From Stictocephala bisonia (taxonomy: Eukaryota; Arthropoda; Insecta; Hemiptera; Membracidae): DNA of 64,000 nucleotides. Positions within the stretch are counted from its first letter, which is position 1, and each line of letters starts with the position of its first letter. The stretch is from assembly GCA_035578905.1 (NCBI GenBank), contig JAQJVL010000046.1:2912730-2976729 (forward strand), written 5' to 3'. The notes under the pieces were generated by a model. It ran no database searches, had not been told where the DNA came from, and saw nothing but the letters and a program-made list of their open reading frames with translations. Of this stretch, positions 33,998 through 47,017 are shown in pieces. The position numbers were made by a program, and so were the translations under genes.

Positions 33998-36490
33998 GTA
34001 TGTATGACATAGTAGGCCACCCAGGTCAGACATCAATTTTGGTAAACAAATTATTTTTTCACTTTTTATCCTATTTTTATAGCTTGTATTTTTAGCTTTA
34101 TTTACAGACCTTATTTATTGATTTCTGTCAATAATTGCTTATGTTACAAGCAAATATGTAAAGTGGTGCAGCGCCAGTTTTTTTACCTATTTCATCATTC
34201 TTAAGGCTCGCAACTGAGAGTAACACCAGCAAACTGAAAATCAGACATATGACCATGCAGACACCCACTTATCTTTGGCAGTAAAGGAAAAAAATCAAGC
34301 CCATGTTTAGGGATTTGTCTAACCAGGAATTTCTGAGGAAACGCCTGCACAATGGGATTTGAGTCTTCCCCCTTAACAATCACAACGAGTCGCTAAGTAG
34401 CATTATAGGGTCACAGATACTAAAAACCACATTTGTTATGAAGAAAACTCTTTACTTTGTTTTTTATGAGTCTGTTAATATGTTTAATAAAGGAGACGTA
34501 AGAGTAGACATTTTAGAGAAACTAGAAATGTTTTCAGGCAATCATTGCATTGAAGTAATGAAGACATAAGATGGAACTATGGTAATGGATAAATAAATGA
34601 AGTTGAGGTATTGATTCAAGAAATGGAAAATAGCTGGAAGCAGCTTGCCCTAGCTAAGAAGAGGCTTGAAGACATATATGAAGAATTGGAGGATCCAGAC
34701 AATCCAATCTAGAGTGCTGGAATTCTTAATTCTAATGCCTACACCATTTACCACTACATTCTTAATATTAAAAGGCATTTTCCGCAAAATAAAATTTCTT
34801 TACTTAAGGGACACATATCTCAACAACCAAAAAACATAGCTCCTTGATTTTTTTCAAAAATGTTCTTTTACTGAAAATTTTTGCATAGTTTTTAACATTA
34901 ATTTCGTACAATAAATTTCCATTATTTTATGTATTATTATCAAAAAATTTTAAATTAGGATTTGTGATAATATCCTATCAGGATAATGAAACTCCTCTGT
35001 TTAAATTTTACACAAATATATGTACTTAAAGAAACGTCAGGATCTTTTACGTATTTAGTAGGCTAGTAACATCTAATTGTAAGTGTAAGTGTATATTTTA
35101 ACTTAACATCAATATCTTGTTATCAATTTAAATCCTCCACTACTAACTAAGATCCTAAGTCAAATAGGGGGGAAAAAAACTTTCCTAAAAGTCAATAAAA
35201 TAGCGTATGACATAGGCCTGTCTTGTATAGTTAAATGTCTTCACATATTAAATATTTTTGATTTTGTTAAAAAACAATATCAAATTACTTTGACGTATTT
35301 TTTTTATTACTTACAAAAATTAGTAAAAAATCAATTTCTCTATAAATTTCTTATTTTTTACAAATTTCAATATTTATAAAATGTTGTGTATTAATTCTGT
35401 TTGGATCTTCTGCCTCCATAGTATATTTATCGTATGGTTTGTTGTCAGCTGCCATTTATTAATTTTTTAAAAGCGGAGTTATAAATATTGGATTCAAGAT
35501 CTAAAAGTACCTTTGTAATGGTAGTCCAGTCATTCAGTAGTTTTACCTGGAAAGTTTTTCGGGAGTTTTGAAAATTAGTTACTTTATAGATCTCTTGTGC
35601 CCTTTCCGAATTTCAACTTTGTCACCTCGTATATTTGCTGCTCGTGCCGCCATATTGAAAAAATGGCGTCTAAAAGCACTTTTTTGACAATATTTTCTTT
35701 CCGACTCATTTCACAATAAAAACGCTTAAGTACAAAATAAAAACTAGATAAAATTTCCCACAGTTCGAGTCAAAATCTTTTTTCCCATAAAATTGTTAGT
35801 TTTGGTTTATTAGCGCCACAAATTGTTCTTCACCATGCGTTCTGGCCTAAATACTATTTCCACTCCACCTGGAGGTAGGGTAAGCAACACATTTTTTTTT
35901 AATGTGGTCATCCCACACACAATGCACTGTTTTAAATTTAGCACATTTTCCTTCGCTTCACTCTTTTTTATGTTGTTGCAAGTTCATTGTCTTTAGGCGG
36001 GATTGAAACGTCACACACAGATATTTCTGCCATATCATTTGGGATGGGATTATCAGTTTAATTGCCATTCTCTTAATTCTCAATTTCATCACACGTTTGC
36101 TCAAAATTTCTTTCTTCCATCGCTATCTTGTGATGGAATTAGCGAATTATCACAGATACCACTACAATTTATCATATAACGGAGCACTTTAAATTAGCCT
36201 TTCTGCATCCACACGCTTTCTGACATCCCTTTTTGGATTTGTAAGATATAAGTTTTATCAAAATTTCCAGAGCTGGGGGTTTGAGTGTGCTGATAGGAAT
36301 TTGTTCTTGTTTCTTCTCCATCCCCACTACTCTAGATTTTGTTCATTCCCATACCACTCTTGAACCTGGTGATAGGTTTGGAATGAATGTTGTCGTAGTG
36401 CTTCTGTTGGCGATAAGTGACACAATGTTGAATTTACTTTTATATGCTGATGTTGTGAATCACGTATACAAGTATGTATTATATATTTGG
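33998..36490. other. Nipped-B: Nipped-B intron 5, first part
   Basis: No firm gene. Weak coding-like pieces occur: a - strand frame at 34201-34383, a - strand MAADNKPYDKYTMEAEDPN-like run near 35390-35455, and a - strand stretch at 35830-36125 with several stops. They may be remnants of an unrecognised element. Confidence 0.35.
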
Positions 36491-36493
36491 TTG

Positions 36494-36765
36494 TCTGAAC
36501 TCTTGAGGACCGTATATATGATATATGGTTTTATATATATATATATTGTTTACACACTTATATTAACTCTTTTAGAACAGTTTGACATTCATACACACTG
36601 TTTTCAATGACTATGAAAGTAATTATGCAACAATTAATAAGCGCGTCCTGGTGGATCGTCCCATCGTCCTCAACAGCAAAAATGTCAAGAGCCAACACAT
36701 TGGCCTGCTAGTCCTTGGCGGAAAAACACGACGGGCCAATCTGAATGCCCATTCTCCTCAAAGGG
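36494..36765. mobile_element. Possible small piggyBac-type MITE
   Basis: The right end reads inward CCCTTTGAGGAGAATGG next to TTAA (36766-36769). A left partner may be CTCTTGAGGACCG at 36494 or CTCTTTTAGAACAG next to TTAA at 36563-36566. The boundary is therefore unsettled. Confidence 0.4.
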
Positions 36766-36769
36766 TTAA

Positions 36770-37346
36770 AGACACTTCACTTTACTATAACTGTATGATT
36801 CAAGAAGGAAGTGTTCTCCAGTTTTAGCAATGATCTCTGGAATAATATTTGGATATTTGAACACCTGGATAACCTCACTTAAATCCAAATATTTTTTTGG
36901 AGTATATTAATAAATTTAGTTTTTCCTTGATTAAAGAGTTATTGAACAATATAATTGAGTTGAAGAGCTATTGTTGATTACAGCCACTGGAGGCATGCAA
37001 GAAAAAAAAGATCTGTGGTTTTATCTTATTGCTGCGTTTCCTCCTCCTGATTTGAGAACATATATTTTTGAACGGGTAGATGCAGCTGTCTAAAGATTAG
37101 GAAGATCTACATCTTCACTAACCACTATTACGAATCAAATTACAATGAAATGCTTATTGCAGTATTCATTATTAGCGCAATCGCATATTCCATAGCTTGT
37201 TAGACCAAGAAGTTCTCTGCTTCAAAATCTATCTTCAACATTCTACAATCTTTATTATGGACTATGTTTCTGGTGAAGCAAAATGGCCCCCTTAATGTTG
37301 CTTGTGTCCAGTATATCTGATATGAGGTCAGCACACGAAGGTTACA
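36770..37346. other. Nipped-B: Intron 5 sequence, nothing recognised
   Basis: No coding frame or element end was recognised between two piggyBac-like elements. Confidence 0.4.
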
Positions 37347-37350
37347 TTAA

Positions 37351-37920
37351 CACATTCGATGCTGAAAAAATAAGTTAAAAACATGTCAGATACTAAAATA
37401 ATATTTTGTACCAAAACAATACCTTATATAGTCAGGAAACAGGGTTGATACACCAAATCCAGTTTATGGCCTCAATTCTGGTAGATCAGGGCTTCCGAAG
37501 TGATCGTCCGCCGGTGACCGAGCCGCACATCGCAACCAAACCCATGCGCGCCGCGAGACGCCTGCCGTTAGAATCGCAATTAGAACAGTGCAAATCCGAC
37601 CGTTATAAGGCAATTGGCTAGACCACACTGAATTCCACAAACCAGCATTGCTCCGTCAACCGCCAGCAACAGATCCGCTGCGCGCAGGCACGCTAACCCC
37701 CACCAACTGGCTCAAAATGGCGCGATCCACGAACGAAGAACAAGGAAACGTGACGTGAGAAACAGGCTATAATGCGGCGCAAATCCGACCCTTCTAAACC
37801 AAAGGGCTAGGCGACACTGAAGCCTACAAGCCAGTATTGATCCGTCCACCGCCGGCGACCGATCCGCTGCGCGCGCAAGCACTGCTATCCACCGCGTGCG
37901 TTGGACCCGCACACAATGTG
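37351..37920. mobile_element. piggyBac-type MITE with internal GC-rich duplication
   Basis: TTAA flanks at 37347-37350 and 37921-37924. The inward ends are CACATTCGATGC and CACATTGTGTGC, close to the CACGTTCACTGC ends of the 10246 element. The 570-bp interior is markedly GC-rich and carries an imperfect direct duplication (about 37590-37700 and 37780-37890) around CCGCTGCGCGC. Confidence 0.72.
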
Positions 37921-38153
37921 TTAATCACAGTTTTTTACACAGACCGTCCAAAGTGTCCAGGTTTGGATGGAAATAGAAATGAGACATTAGTAACTGTTTC
38001 AGGAGTGTTGCCAATCACTCTCCAACTGTTTTAATCTTGCATTGTTAGTATTTTTGTTAGTAAAACAGTATGTATTTAGTTGTAATACTTATAATTAAAG
38101 TGATTGTTATTGAGTTGAGCCACAATAGGTAACGTCTAATGTCTTGTTTTTAG

Positions 38154-38331
38154 GAACAGTCGCTTCTCAAACATAGTCAAGAAGAATTGAAGGACAAAGG
38201 AAAAGAAAGTATCACAAGAAATCATAAGAGGTTAAGGATTGAGTCTGATTCAGACAGTGATGATGAGCCCCGGAGTAAGACAAAGTATTTCAAGGCCAGA
38301 GACAAAGAGAGGGAGATTCAAAGGCGGAAAG
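38154..38331 (+). CDS. Nipped-B: Nipped-B coding exon 6
   Basis: It begins in phase 0 after a TTTTTAG acceptor, matching exon 5. It encodes EQSLLKHSQEELKDKGKES, a basic NHKRLRIE, the acidic SDSDSDDEP cluster, then a Lys/Arg-rich helix-like run ending QRRKG. Alternating basic and acidic Ser/Asp clusters resemble the segment before the HEAT repeats in NIPBL, with possible nuclear localisation and CK2-type sites (motif inference). The donor is taken at GTAAAG (38332); without it the frame stops at 38367. The next exon was not found in the window. Confidence 0.85.
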
Positions 38332-38814
38332 GTAAAGTCTCTGATACTGTAGGTTTAAATACTTATTGAGCGTTAGCTTGGTTATTAAGCAAATTTTTAG
38401 TAGCATGTTTTAGTGAGAACTCAAGTTATACAGATTGATAGAGTCGAATTGCAGTTATCATATTTTCCTAATACTACTCAACATTCAATCTAATAATTCA
38501 ATCGTAAATATTTTTACTCATGTAACATGTTTAAAAAGATATTCTGATTTGTTATTTAATGTTTTAACTATAAATATTACTTAAAAATAACAGTCTAAAT
38601 ATATTGTTATCTTTTTTTATCCTAGTTATAGCAGTTAAAATCTCTCAAAATAGCTGGATATTCTTTAGGATTTGCAAGAATAGTGTATATTTCAAGTTTA
38701 GTGAAGATATGGTGGCCTGAAAATCTTAAACAGCCTTCACTGATGTCAGACTTCTTGCTAAATTAAGTTATGAAAGTGTTAATCACAATCAGAATTGATC
38801 ACAAATTTTAATTA
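38332..38814. other. Nipped-B: Start of Nipped-B intron 6, nothing recognised
   Basis: AT-rich with no element boundary. The intron appears to continue to the window end (at least 25.6 kb). Confidence 0.45.
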
Positions 38815-39310
38815 ATCAAACTTAAAATTGACCCACCCACATGTCTTGCAGATACATAAGACGTGATGTGACCCATTCATTTGTCTTGCAGCTACAAATG
38901 ACTGACATGACCCACCAACCCCACTCTGCAGACACATATAAATGACGTGACCTAATTGCCCTTTCTGTAGACACATATGAATGACGTTACCCACCCACCT
39001 GTCCTGCAGCTAAAAGTGACTGACATGACCCACCAACCTACTCTGCAGACACATATAAATGACATAACCTACACGTCCGCCCATTCTGCAGACACATATG
39101 ACTGACGTGACCAAATTGCCTTCTCTGTAGATATATATGAAAGACGTGACCCACTCACTTGTTCTGCAGACATATAAGACAGTCGTGACCCACCCATCTG
39201 TCTTGCAGCTACAAATGGCTGACATGACCCCAACAATATGATTGATGTAACCCGCCCATCTGTCCTGCAGACATATATTTTACATTACCAACCAGCTCAC
39301 TCGGCAAGTA
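38815..39310. repeat. Minisatellite of ~55-60-bp units
   Basis: Tandem, rather diverged units share CTGCAGACACATATAAATGA, CGTGACCCACCCA and CTGCAGCTACAAATG. The long open frames on the - strand here are products of the repeat, not genes. Confidence 0.8.
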
Positions 39311-39719
39311 CATATGACTGACTTGACTCGCCCATAGGGGTGTGCGAGTAGCAGTTTTAGGATTTGAGTCAAATTTTTAGACATTAATTCGAGTTCGAGT
39401 GTTTTGCTAGTCGAGTATTTAACCCTTAATTTTCAAAAATGAAAACAATGAAGTAAGCAATACGTTCTAACACTATTATATATTTTTTTAATAGTATGAG
39501 TTCAAATGTATTCAAACAAATGAAACATTTTGTGAATGAATTGTCACATTTAAACACATATCAGTATCAAATAAAATTATTCTTATTACAGTAAACATTT
39601 GAAACACTTCTAAGAAATTAAATATGTAAACAAATCTCTGTAACTAAAGTACTTGAACTACCAACATAGAATTAACAAATTACATTTTTATTGTTTTATA
39701 CATTTTTATACAATTATCT
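39311..39719. other. AT-rich sequence with one possible hAT end
   Basis: AGGGGTGTGCGAGT at about 39336 resembles a hAT terminal repeat, but no matching opposite end or 8-bp duplication was found. Confidence 0.3.
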
Positions 39720-41570
39720 GCCGTCGTCTCATTCCACACTACTTTTAACACTATAGCCATTGCATGCCTATTGCACCCGCCCCTTTCACTAGCTCAATTA
39801 GTAACTCATCTATCCCCGCTGCCTTTCCTGTACTCATTTTCTTCTGTACTCAAATTCTAACCAAGTAATCTCCATTTCCATTCTACTCTCCCTTTCCTCT
39901 CTGTCTCGTATTTCACCATTCGGATTTAGCAATTTCTGAAAATTGTTCCACTCCTCTTTTAATTCTTCTTAATCACTTATCTCCTTTCCATTTTAGTTTT
40001 TCATCACTACATCTACTCTTATCACCGTTCCTTTTCTTTTTTTACTAAAGCATAGAGCAACTTCTTGCTTCCTTTTGCGTCTTCTACCATCATTTCAGAC
40101 CATTCCTCCATCCACTTTTTCTTTTCTTCTTCGACTTTTTTCTTTGTTTCCCTTTTCCATTTGCTGTATACCTCCTTGGCTTCTGTTGTTCTTTCTTTAA
40201 ACCATTTCCTAAAAACTGTATTCTTTTCTTTAATCATTTCTTTAACCCTCTAATTCCACCATGGGGTTTCTTTCCACCTTCTTTTTGAGCCTGTTCTTCA
40301 CAGATTTTTTCTGCTGTCTCCACAAAAGCTTCCTTAAATTTCTTCCACTGACTGTGTTTGCTGTTTTGGTAGAAGTTTCTTTATCTCATTCTGGAACTCC
40401 ACCTGTGTTTTCTTATCTTTTAACTTCCACACTTTTGTTTTTCTTTTCTTTTATTCCCTCTCTCTTTTTCTGTCTTTTAATTCTTAAATCCATTATTAGA
40501 AGCCGATGATCACTATATAGGGCTTCAGATGGTATGACCTTTATGTCTGACACTTCCCTCTGCATTTCTTCACTATAGAGAAAGTAGTCCACAACCGACT
40601 TCCTGTTACCATTTGCACCACCATACCACGATACTTTATGATTTTCTCTTTTTTCAAACCAGGTATTTCCCACTATCAAATTATTTCTTTTACAACATTC
40701 CAATAGTCTCTATCCTTCTATATTCCTACTTCCCCAACCTTCTTTCCACATTGTCTCTTAAAAACCCTCTCTGTCTCTACCTACATGTGTATTCAGATCC
40801 CCCATTATTATCACATTTCCATTTCCTATCTCACTCTGTAACTCATCCTCAAAACTCTATTTTTCTTCAATAGTGCATCTTACTTTTGGTGCGTACACTT
40901 CTAGTAGCTCCATATGTTGACCCTTTAAGCTAACTTTTGTTTTTAATCAATCTCTCACTCACTCCTCTTACCTCTGCTATTACATCCCACCTCATTACCG
41001 AGCCAACTCCATTTCTTGACCCTTCCTCATTTCGCTTCCAAAACAGAGTAAAACCTTCTCTCAATTCCTTTCTTCTTTCACTTTTTCACCTCACTTCCGC
41101 TAATCCCAGAACATCCAAACTTCTCCTTTTCATCATATCAATCACCTCCTCCACCTTCCCTCGTAACGTTCTGGTGTTCAAGGTTCCTAATCGTCCTATT
41201 TTCTCGCCAGATCTTTTTCCATGTTTTCTGTCCTTTCCGAGGCTTCTTTTACCATTTTTGAAACCAATGGGTTATCTACTACCGGCTTGCTAGGCCTGTC
41301 ATAGCTTCTTTAGTTTACCTTCGGAGTGTTTTCTCCTAGCCTTTGGGAAACCAACCCCTTCCTCGTACAAGGCAGCACGGGGCTGAAACAGTGCATATTT
41401 ACTGGCGGAACTTACTCGCCATGTCCCTCAGTCTGGGACTGCTCATTTGGGTTACCCCTTATTCCCAGCTCTTCACCTTATCTGCTGGAGGTTTCTCTAT
41501 CCGCCACCTGCCACCCGCCCAATACCTGTGGCTCGGTAAATTGGGGCTGAGGCTCTGTAACGTTTTTAGA
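39720..41570 (-). mobile_element. EN-LINE copy A (endonuclease to start of RT), truncated
   Basis: Read on the - strand: a leader at 41570-41230 with the EEGVGFPK-type frame, then an endonuclease start (the - strand of about 41190-41100), CKRNNLIVGNTWF, SVVDYFLYSEEM, VIPSEALYSDHRLL (the SDH catalytic box of the AP-endonuclease fold, 40413-40703), a Lys/Glu-rich linker with FRKWFKERT (40022-40237), and KMSTGKAAGIDE, the entry to RT. It is cut off at about 39720 before the catalytic RT motifs. The frame is broken several times. Confidence 0.75.
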
Positions 41571-44500
41571 TAATGAAACTAAATAGAAACAAAGCAAATC
41601 TAAAGTAATTTACATACAAAAGAAAAATTATAAAACTTCATGAACATTAAATATAAATGATTGATCAATGAAAGCATGTATAAATTCTTCAAAACTAAAC
41701 TAATTCACATTAATTATACATAGTTTTTGTTACCTTATTCTTATCAGAGGTTCTGACTAGATACAAGGTATGGCTTTTCCTTTCTTTAAACTTGTAGCTA
41801 AATGCAAAGCTTCTAGGATCTTAATCCAGATATCAGTAGCCTCTCTTACACGTCAATATCGTGGTTTTCAATCTACGGGGTTAAATTTGGACTCTCATTA
41901 TATTTGAGTTCTGGGTTCCAATGTTCCAACCACAGTTCACTTACTATGAGATTTTGTTCTTCTATGTTCTGCTTATTCGATTTATTTTTTCTTAAAGAGC
42001 TATTTATTTTTTGGAGTACTTTAATAGTATCACAAGTTCTGCAATACAAATTCACAAGAGAGAAAATTTTTCACTAACTACTGTAACGTCTTTGTGATTT
42101 TTCGACAGGTAAATATTAAACCTTCCAAGTTTTTATCATATGTTTTGTAAAACTTCATAACATATATATCATGGTCTCCAATCAGCTGTTCGATGATTAT
42201 CAGTTTCTTCTCCGAATAAATGTGAATAAAAATTCTGTGATCATTCCAACAATCCCCAATAATTTCCACGAGGCACGGTAAATTGGTGCTGTGGCTCGTT
42301 AACATTTTTAGATGATAAAGCTAAATAGCAACAATACAAATCTAAAGTGAAAAAAAAAAAAAATTATAAAACTATGAAAATTGATAAAGCTATATAACAA
42401 TAATGCAAAACTTAAGTTATTTACATACAAAAGAAAAATTATAAAACTTTATGAAAATTAAGTATAATGATTAATAAATTAAAGTATGTCTAAATTCTAC
42501 AAAACTAAACTAATTCACATTAATTAGACTTGGTTTTCTTACGGTATTCCGATCAGAGGTTCTGACTAGATACAGGTGTGGTATTTTCTATCTTTAAACT
42601 TCTAGCTAAATTCATGGCTTCTAGGATCTTTAATCCAGATATCAGTAGCCTCTCTAACACTTCTATATCAGGGTCTTCGATCTGCGCAGTTAAATCTGGA
42701 CTCGTACCATCTTTGAGTTCTGGGTTCCAGTGTTCCAACCACAGTTCACTTACTATGAGATTTTGTTCTTCTATGTTCTGCTTATTCGATTTATTTTTTC
42801 TTAAAGAGCAATTTTTTTGTTGGAGAACTTAATAGTATCACAAGTTCTGCAATACAGATTGAAAAAGAGTCAATTTTTCAATATTTACTGTAACTTGTTT
42901 GTGATTTTTCGACAAGTAACTATTAAACATTGCAAGATCTTCTTTTCTGTTTTGTAAAACTTCATAACATATATCAAGGTCTCCAATCAGCTGCTCGATT
43001 ATGAGCATTTTCTCCTCCGACTAAATGTGAATAAAAATTCTGCGATCACTCCAACACTCCCCAATGATTTCCACGATGAAATTAACCACAACATCTCTAC
43101 AATCAGAGTTTACGTGGGAACATCGTCTGATCAGATTACAGACATGTTCTTTGAAAGAGCCTTTCCATTTATAAAACATTTTCTCTCAGTGACTAGCCAA
43201 CATTTTTCTCAAATAGGTGACAAAATCCTTCAAGTCAACAAGTATCTCTTATCTGTAGACTCAAGGGTATGCTTGGTGGAAGAGTGAAGGGAGAAAGAAA
43301 TTCAGAGAAGGAACTCCATTACTTGACCCTTCGTCATTTCCTTTAATCTTTTAGCTAAATTCAAAGCTTCTAGAATCTGTATTCAAGATATCAGTAGCCT
43401 CTCTAACACTTCATTATCGTGGTCTTCAATCTGCAGAGTTAAATTTGGACTCTTACCATCTTTGTGTTCTGGGTTCCAATGTTCCAACCACAGTTTACTT
43501 ACTGTGAGATTTTGTTCTTCTATGTTCTGCTTATTCCATTTATTTTATCTAGAAAAGCTATTTTTTGTTGGAGAACATTAATATTATCTCAAATTAACTC
43601 TCAGATATAAAAAGAGAGACTATTTTTCACTATCTACTGTAACTTCTTTGTGATTTATCGATAAGTAACTATTAAACCGTGCAAGGTTTCTTTTCTGTTT
43701 TGTAAAACTTCATAACATATATCAAGGTCTCCAATCAGCTGCTCGATGATGAGCAGTTTCTTCTCCGACTAAATGTGAATAAAAATTCTGTGATCATTCC
43801 AACACTCCCCAATGATTTCCACGAGGCTCGGTAAATTGGGTTTGTGGCCCATTAACATTTTTAGATGATATAGCTTAACAGCAACAAAGCAAATCTATAG
43901 TAATTTTAAACAAACAAAAAATGTTTACTTTATGAAAATTGATAACGATACATATAAATAATGCAAATCTTAAGTAAGTTACGTACAAAAGAAAAATTAT
44001 AAAACTTCATGAAAATTAACTATAAATGATTGATAAATTAAAGCTTACCTAAATACTGCAAAACTGTACTAATTCACATTAATTAGACTTGGTTTTCTTA
44101 TCGTATTCTAAACAGAGGTTCTGACTAGATACAAGGTATGGCTTTTCCTTTCTTTAAACTTGTAGCTAAATGCAAAGCTTCTAGGATCTTTAATCCAGAT
44201 ATCAGTAGCCTCTCTTACAAGTCAATATCGTGGTCTTCAATCTGCGGGGTTAAATTTGGACTCTCATTATATTTTAGTTCTGGGTACCAATGTTCTAACC
44301 ACAGTTCACTTACTATGAGATTTTGTTCTTCCATGTTCTGCTTATTCGATTTATTTTTTTCTTAAAGAGCTATTTTTTTGTTGGAGAACTTTAATAGTAT
44401 CACAAGTTCTGCAATACAGATTAAAAAAGAGAGACAATTTTTCAATATGTACTGTAACTTGTTTGTGATTTTTCGACAAGTAACTATTGCAAGTTTTTCT

Positions 44501-45674
44501 CTTATGTTTTGTAAAACCTCATAACATATATCAAGGTCTCCAATCAGCTGTTCGATGATTATCAGTTTCTTCTCCGCGTAAATATGAATAAAAATTCTGT
44601 GATTATTCCAACACTCCCCAATGATTTCCACAATGAAATTAACCACAACATCTCTACAATCAGAGTTTACGTGGGAACATCGTCTGATCAGATTACAGAC
44701 ATGTTCTTTGAAAGAGCCTTTCCATTTATAAAACATTTTCTCTCAGTGACTAGCCAACATTTTTCTCAAATAGGTGACAAAATCCTTCAAGGCAACAAGT
44801 ATCTCTTATCTGTAGACTCAAGGGTATGCTTGGTGGAAGAGTGAAGGGAGAAAGGAATTCAGAGAAGGAACTCCATTACTTGACCCTTCGTCATTTCCTT
44901 TAATCTTTTAGCTAAATTCAAAGCTTCTAGAATCTGTATTCCTGATATCAGTAGTCTCTCTAACACTTCATTATCGTGGTCTTCAAACTGCAGAGTTAAA
45001 TTTGGACTCTTACCATCTTTGTGTTCTGGGTTCCAATGTTCAAACCACAGTTTACTTACTGTGAGATTTTGTTCTTCTATGTTCTGCTTATTCCAGTTAT
45101 TTTTTCTAGATAAGCTATTTTTTTTGGAGAACTTTAATATTATCTCCAACTAACTCTCAGATATAAAAAGATAGACTATTTTGCACTATCCACTGTAACT
45201 TCTTTGTGATTTATCGACAAGTAACTGTTAAACCTTGCAAGTTTGTAAAACTTCATAACATATATCAAGGTCTCCAATCAGCTGCCCGATGATGAGCAGT
45301 TTCTTCTCCGACTAAATGTGAATAAAAATTCTGTGATCATTCCAACACTCCCCAATGATTTCCACGAGGCTCGGTAAATTGGGTTTGTTGCCCATTAACA
45401 TTTTTAGATGATATAGCTTAATAGCAACAAAGCAAATCTATAGTAATTTTAAACAAACAAAAAATGTTTACTTTATGAAAATTGATAACGATATATATAA
45501 ATAATGCAAATCTCAAGTAATTTACATACAAAAGAAATATTATAAAACTTGATGAAAATTAACTATAAATGATTGATAAATTAAAGCTTACCTAAATACT
45601 GCAAAACTATACTAATTCACATTAATTAGACTTGGTTTTCTTATCCTATTCTAAACAGAGGTTCTGACTAGATA

Positions 45675-47017
45675 CGAGGGTTGTCTCAAAAGTAAGTTAC
45701 ACTATTTTATTAAAAGTATAAAAAACATCAGAAAATATTTTAAATGATATATTTTGAAAAGTACAAGTTAACCTTATTTTTCTACATAATTTCCATGATT
45801 TTCTAAACATTTTTGGTAACGTGGTAACCGTTTTTTCAGTCCCTCATCATACCATTCTGCCGCCATATTGCTTAGCCAACTCTCAACCTATTCTTTCAGC
45901 TCATCGTCATTTGCGAAGCGCCGACCTCCAAGATGTTGTTTGAGGTGTGGGAAAAGATGAAAGTCACTTGGTGCAAGGTCGGGGGAGTAAGGTGGATGTC
46001 CAAAAACATCCCATCGAAAATCTGTGAGCAGGTCTTGGGTCTGACGAGCAGCATGTGGGCGAGCGTTGTCATGGAACAAAAAAACTTTTTTCGTCAACTT
46101 TCCTCTTCTTTTGTTCTGGATTGCTCTTCTCAGTTGTTCCAAAAGTTCACAATACCGTGCTGCTGTTATTGTAGTCCCACGAGGAAGGTAGTCGATCAAT
46201 AACACACCTTTGTTGTCTCAAAAAACCGTCGCCATGATTTTTCCAGCGGATTCCACAACTTTCGCTTTTTTTGGTGTTGGTTCGTCCTTTCCTTTCCATA
46301 CCATACTCTGTCTTTTCGATTCAGGCGTCCAATGATGGATCCAGGTCTCATCCCCAGTCACTATTCGATCGAATAAATTGTCTCCTTCATCATCGAAAAA
46401 TTGTTGAAATTGCAAAGCAGCATCAACTCTCTGCTCTTTGTGCTGTTCTGTGAGAAGGCGTGGAACCCACCTTGCACACACTTTTGACAGATGAAGATCA
46501 TCAGAAATAATCCTGTGGAGTGATGCACGGCTTATTTCCACATTAGAAGGCAGTTGACAAAGGATTTCGTCAAGAGTCAGGCGCCGATCGGTGTCAATGA
46601 CCTTTCTGACATCTTCAACAACAGTTGCCGCGCGAGAAGTGGAGGGGCGGCCGCTTCGTTGTTCATCATGCAGTGTTGTCCGTCCTTCAATGAATGATTG
46701 ACGCCAACGAGATACCATTGGCCTTGACATCACACCTTCACCATAAACACTACACAACTCATGATGAATTTCAGTAGCAGTTTTATTTTTTGCTGTTAAA
46801 AAACGAATAATAGCGCGAATTTCACAATCGGCGGTAGGAACAAGTGGTGTCTCCATATTGCCTGTAGTCTGACTGGCCGATCGATCGACGCACGCGCATA
46901 GGAATTTTACAGTGCTGCCACTACGCCCAGACGCAAATACTCCGCGACTCCCAGACTTCTGGCGCCAACAGAACGGCTTTAAAAAAATAGTGTAACTTAC
47001 TTTTGAGACGACCCTCG
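45675..47017 (-). mobile_element. mariner element, copy 2 (inverted)
   Basis: 1343 bp, the same length and almost the same sequence as copy 1. TA duplications lie at 45673-45674 and 47018-47019. The uninterrupted site GACTAGATACAAGG is present in sister repeat units near 41760 and 44130, proving insertion into the repeat unit. Confidence 0.97.
45774..46856 (-). pseudogene. mariner transposase with two nonsense mutations
   Basis: Collinear with the intact ORF of copy 1, same start (METP) and same terminal codon. A Trp codon is TGA at 46218-46220 and a Glu codon is TAG at 45888-45890. No indel was noticed. The first stop comes after catalytic D169 and before D263 and D298, so the product would lack most of the catalytic core. 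Confidence 0.93.

Noticed and set aside
43027..44844. Two 86-codon + strand frames that are almost identical (NISTIRVYVGTSSDQ)
   Set aside because: They are antisense to the repeat family's longer - strand frame, which has matching relatives in all copies; the + frame is broken elsewhere.
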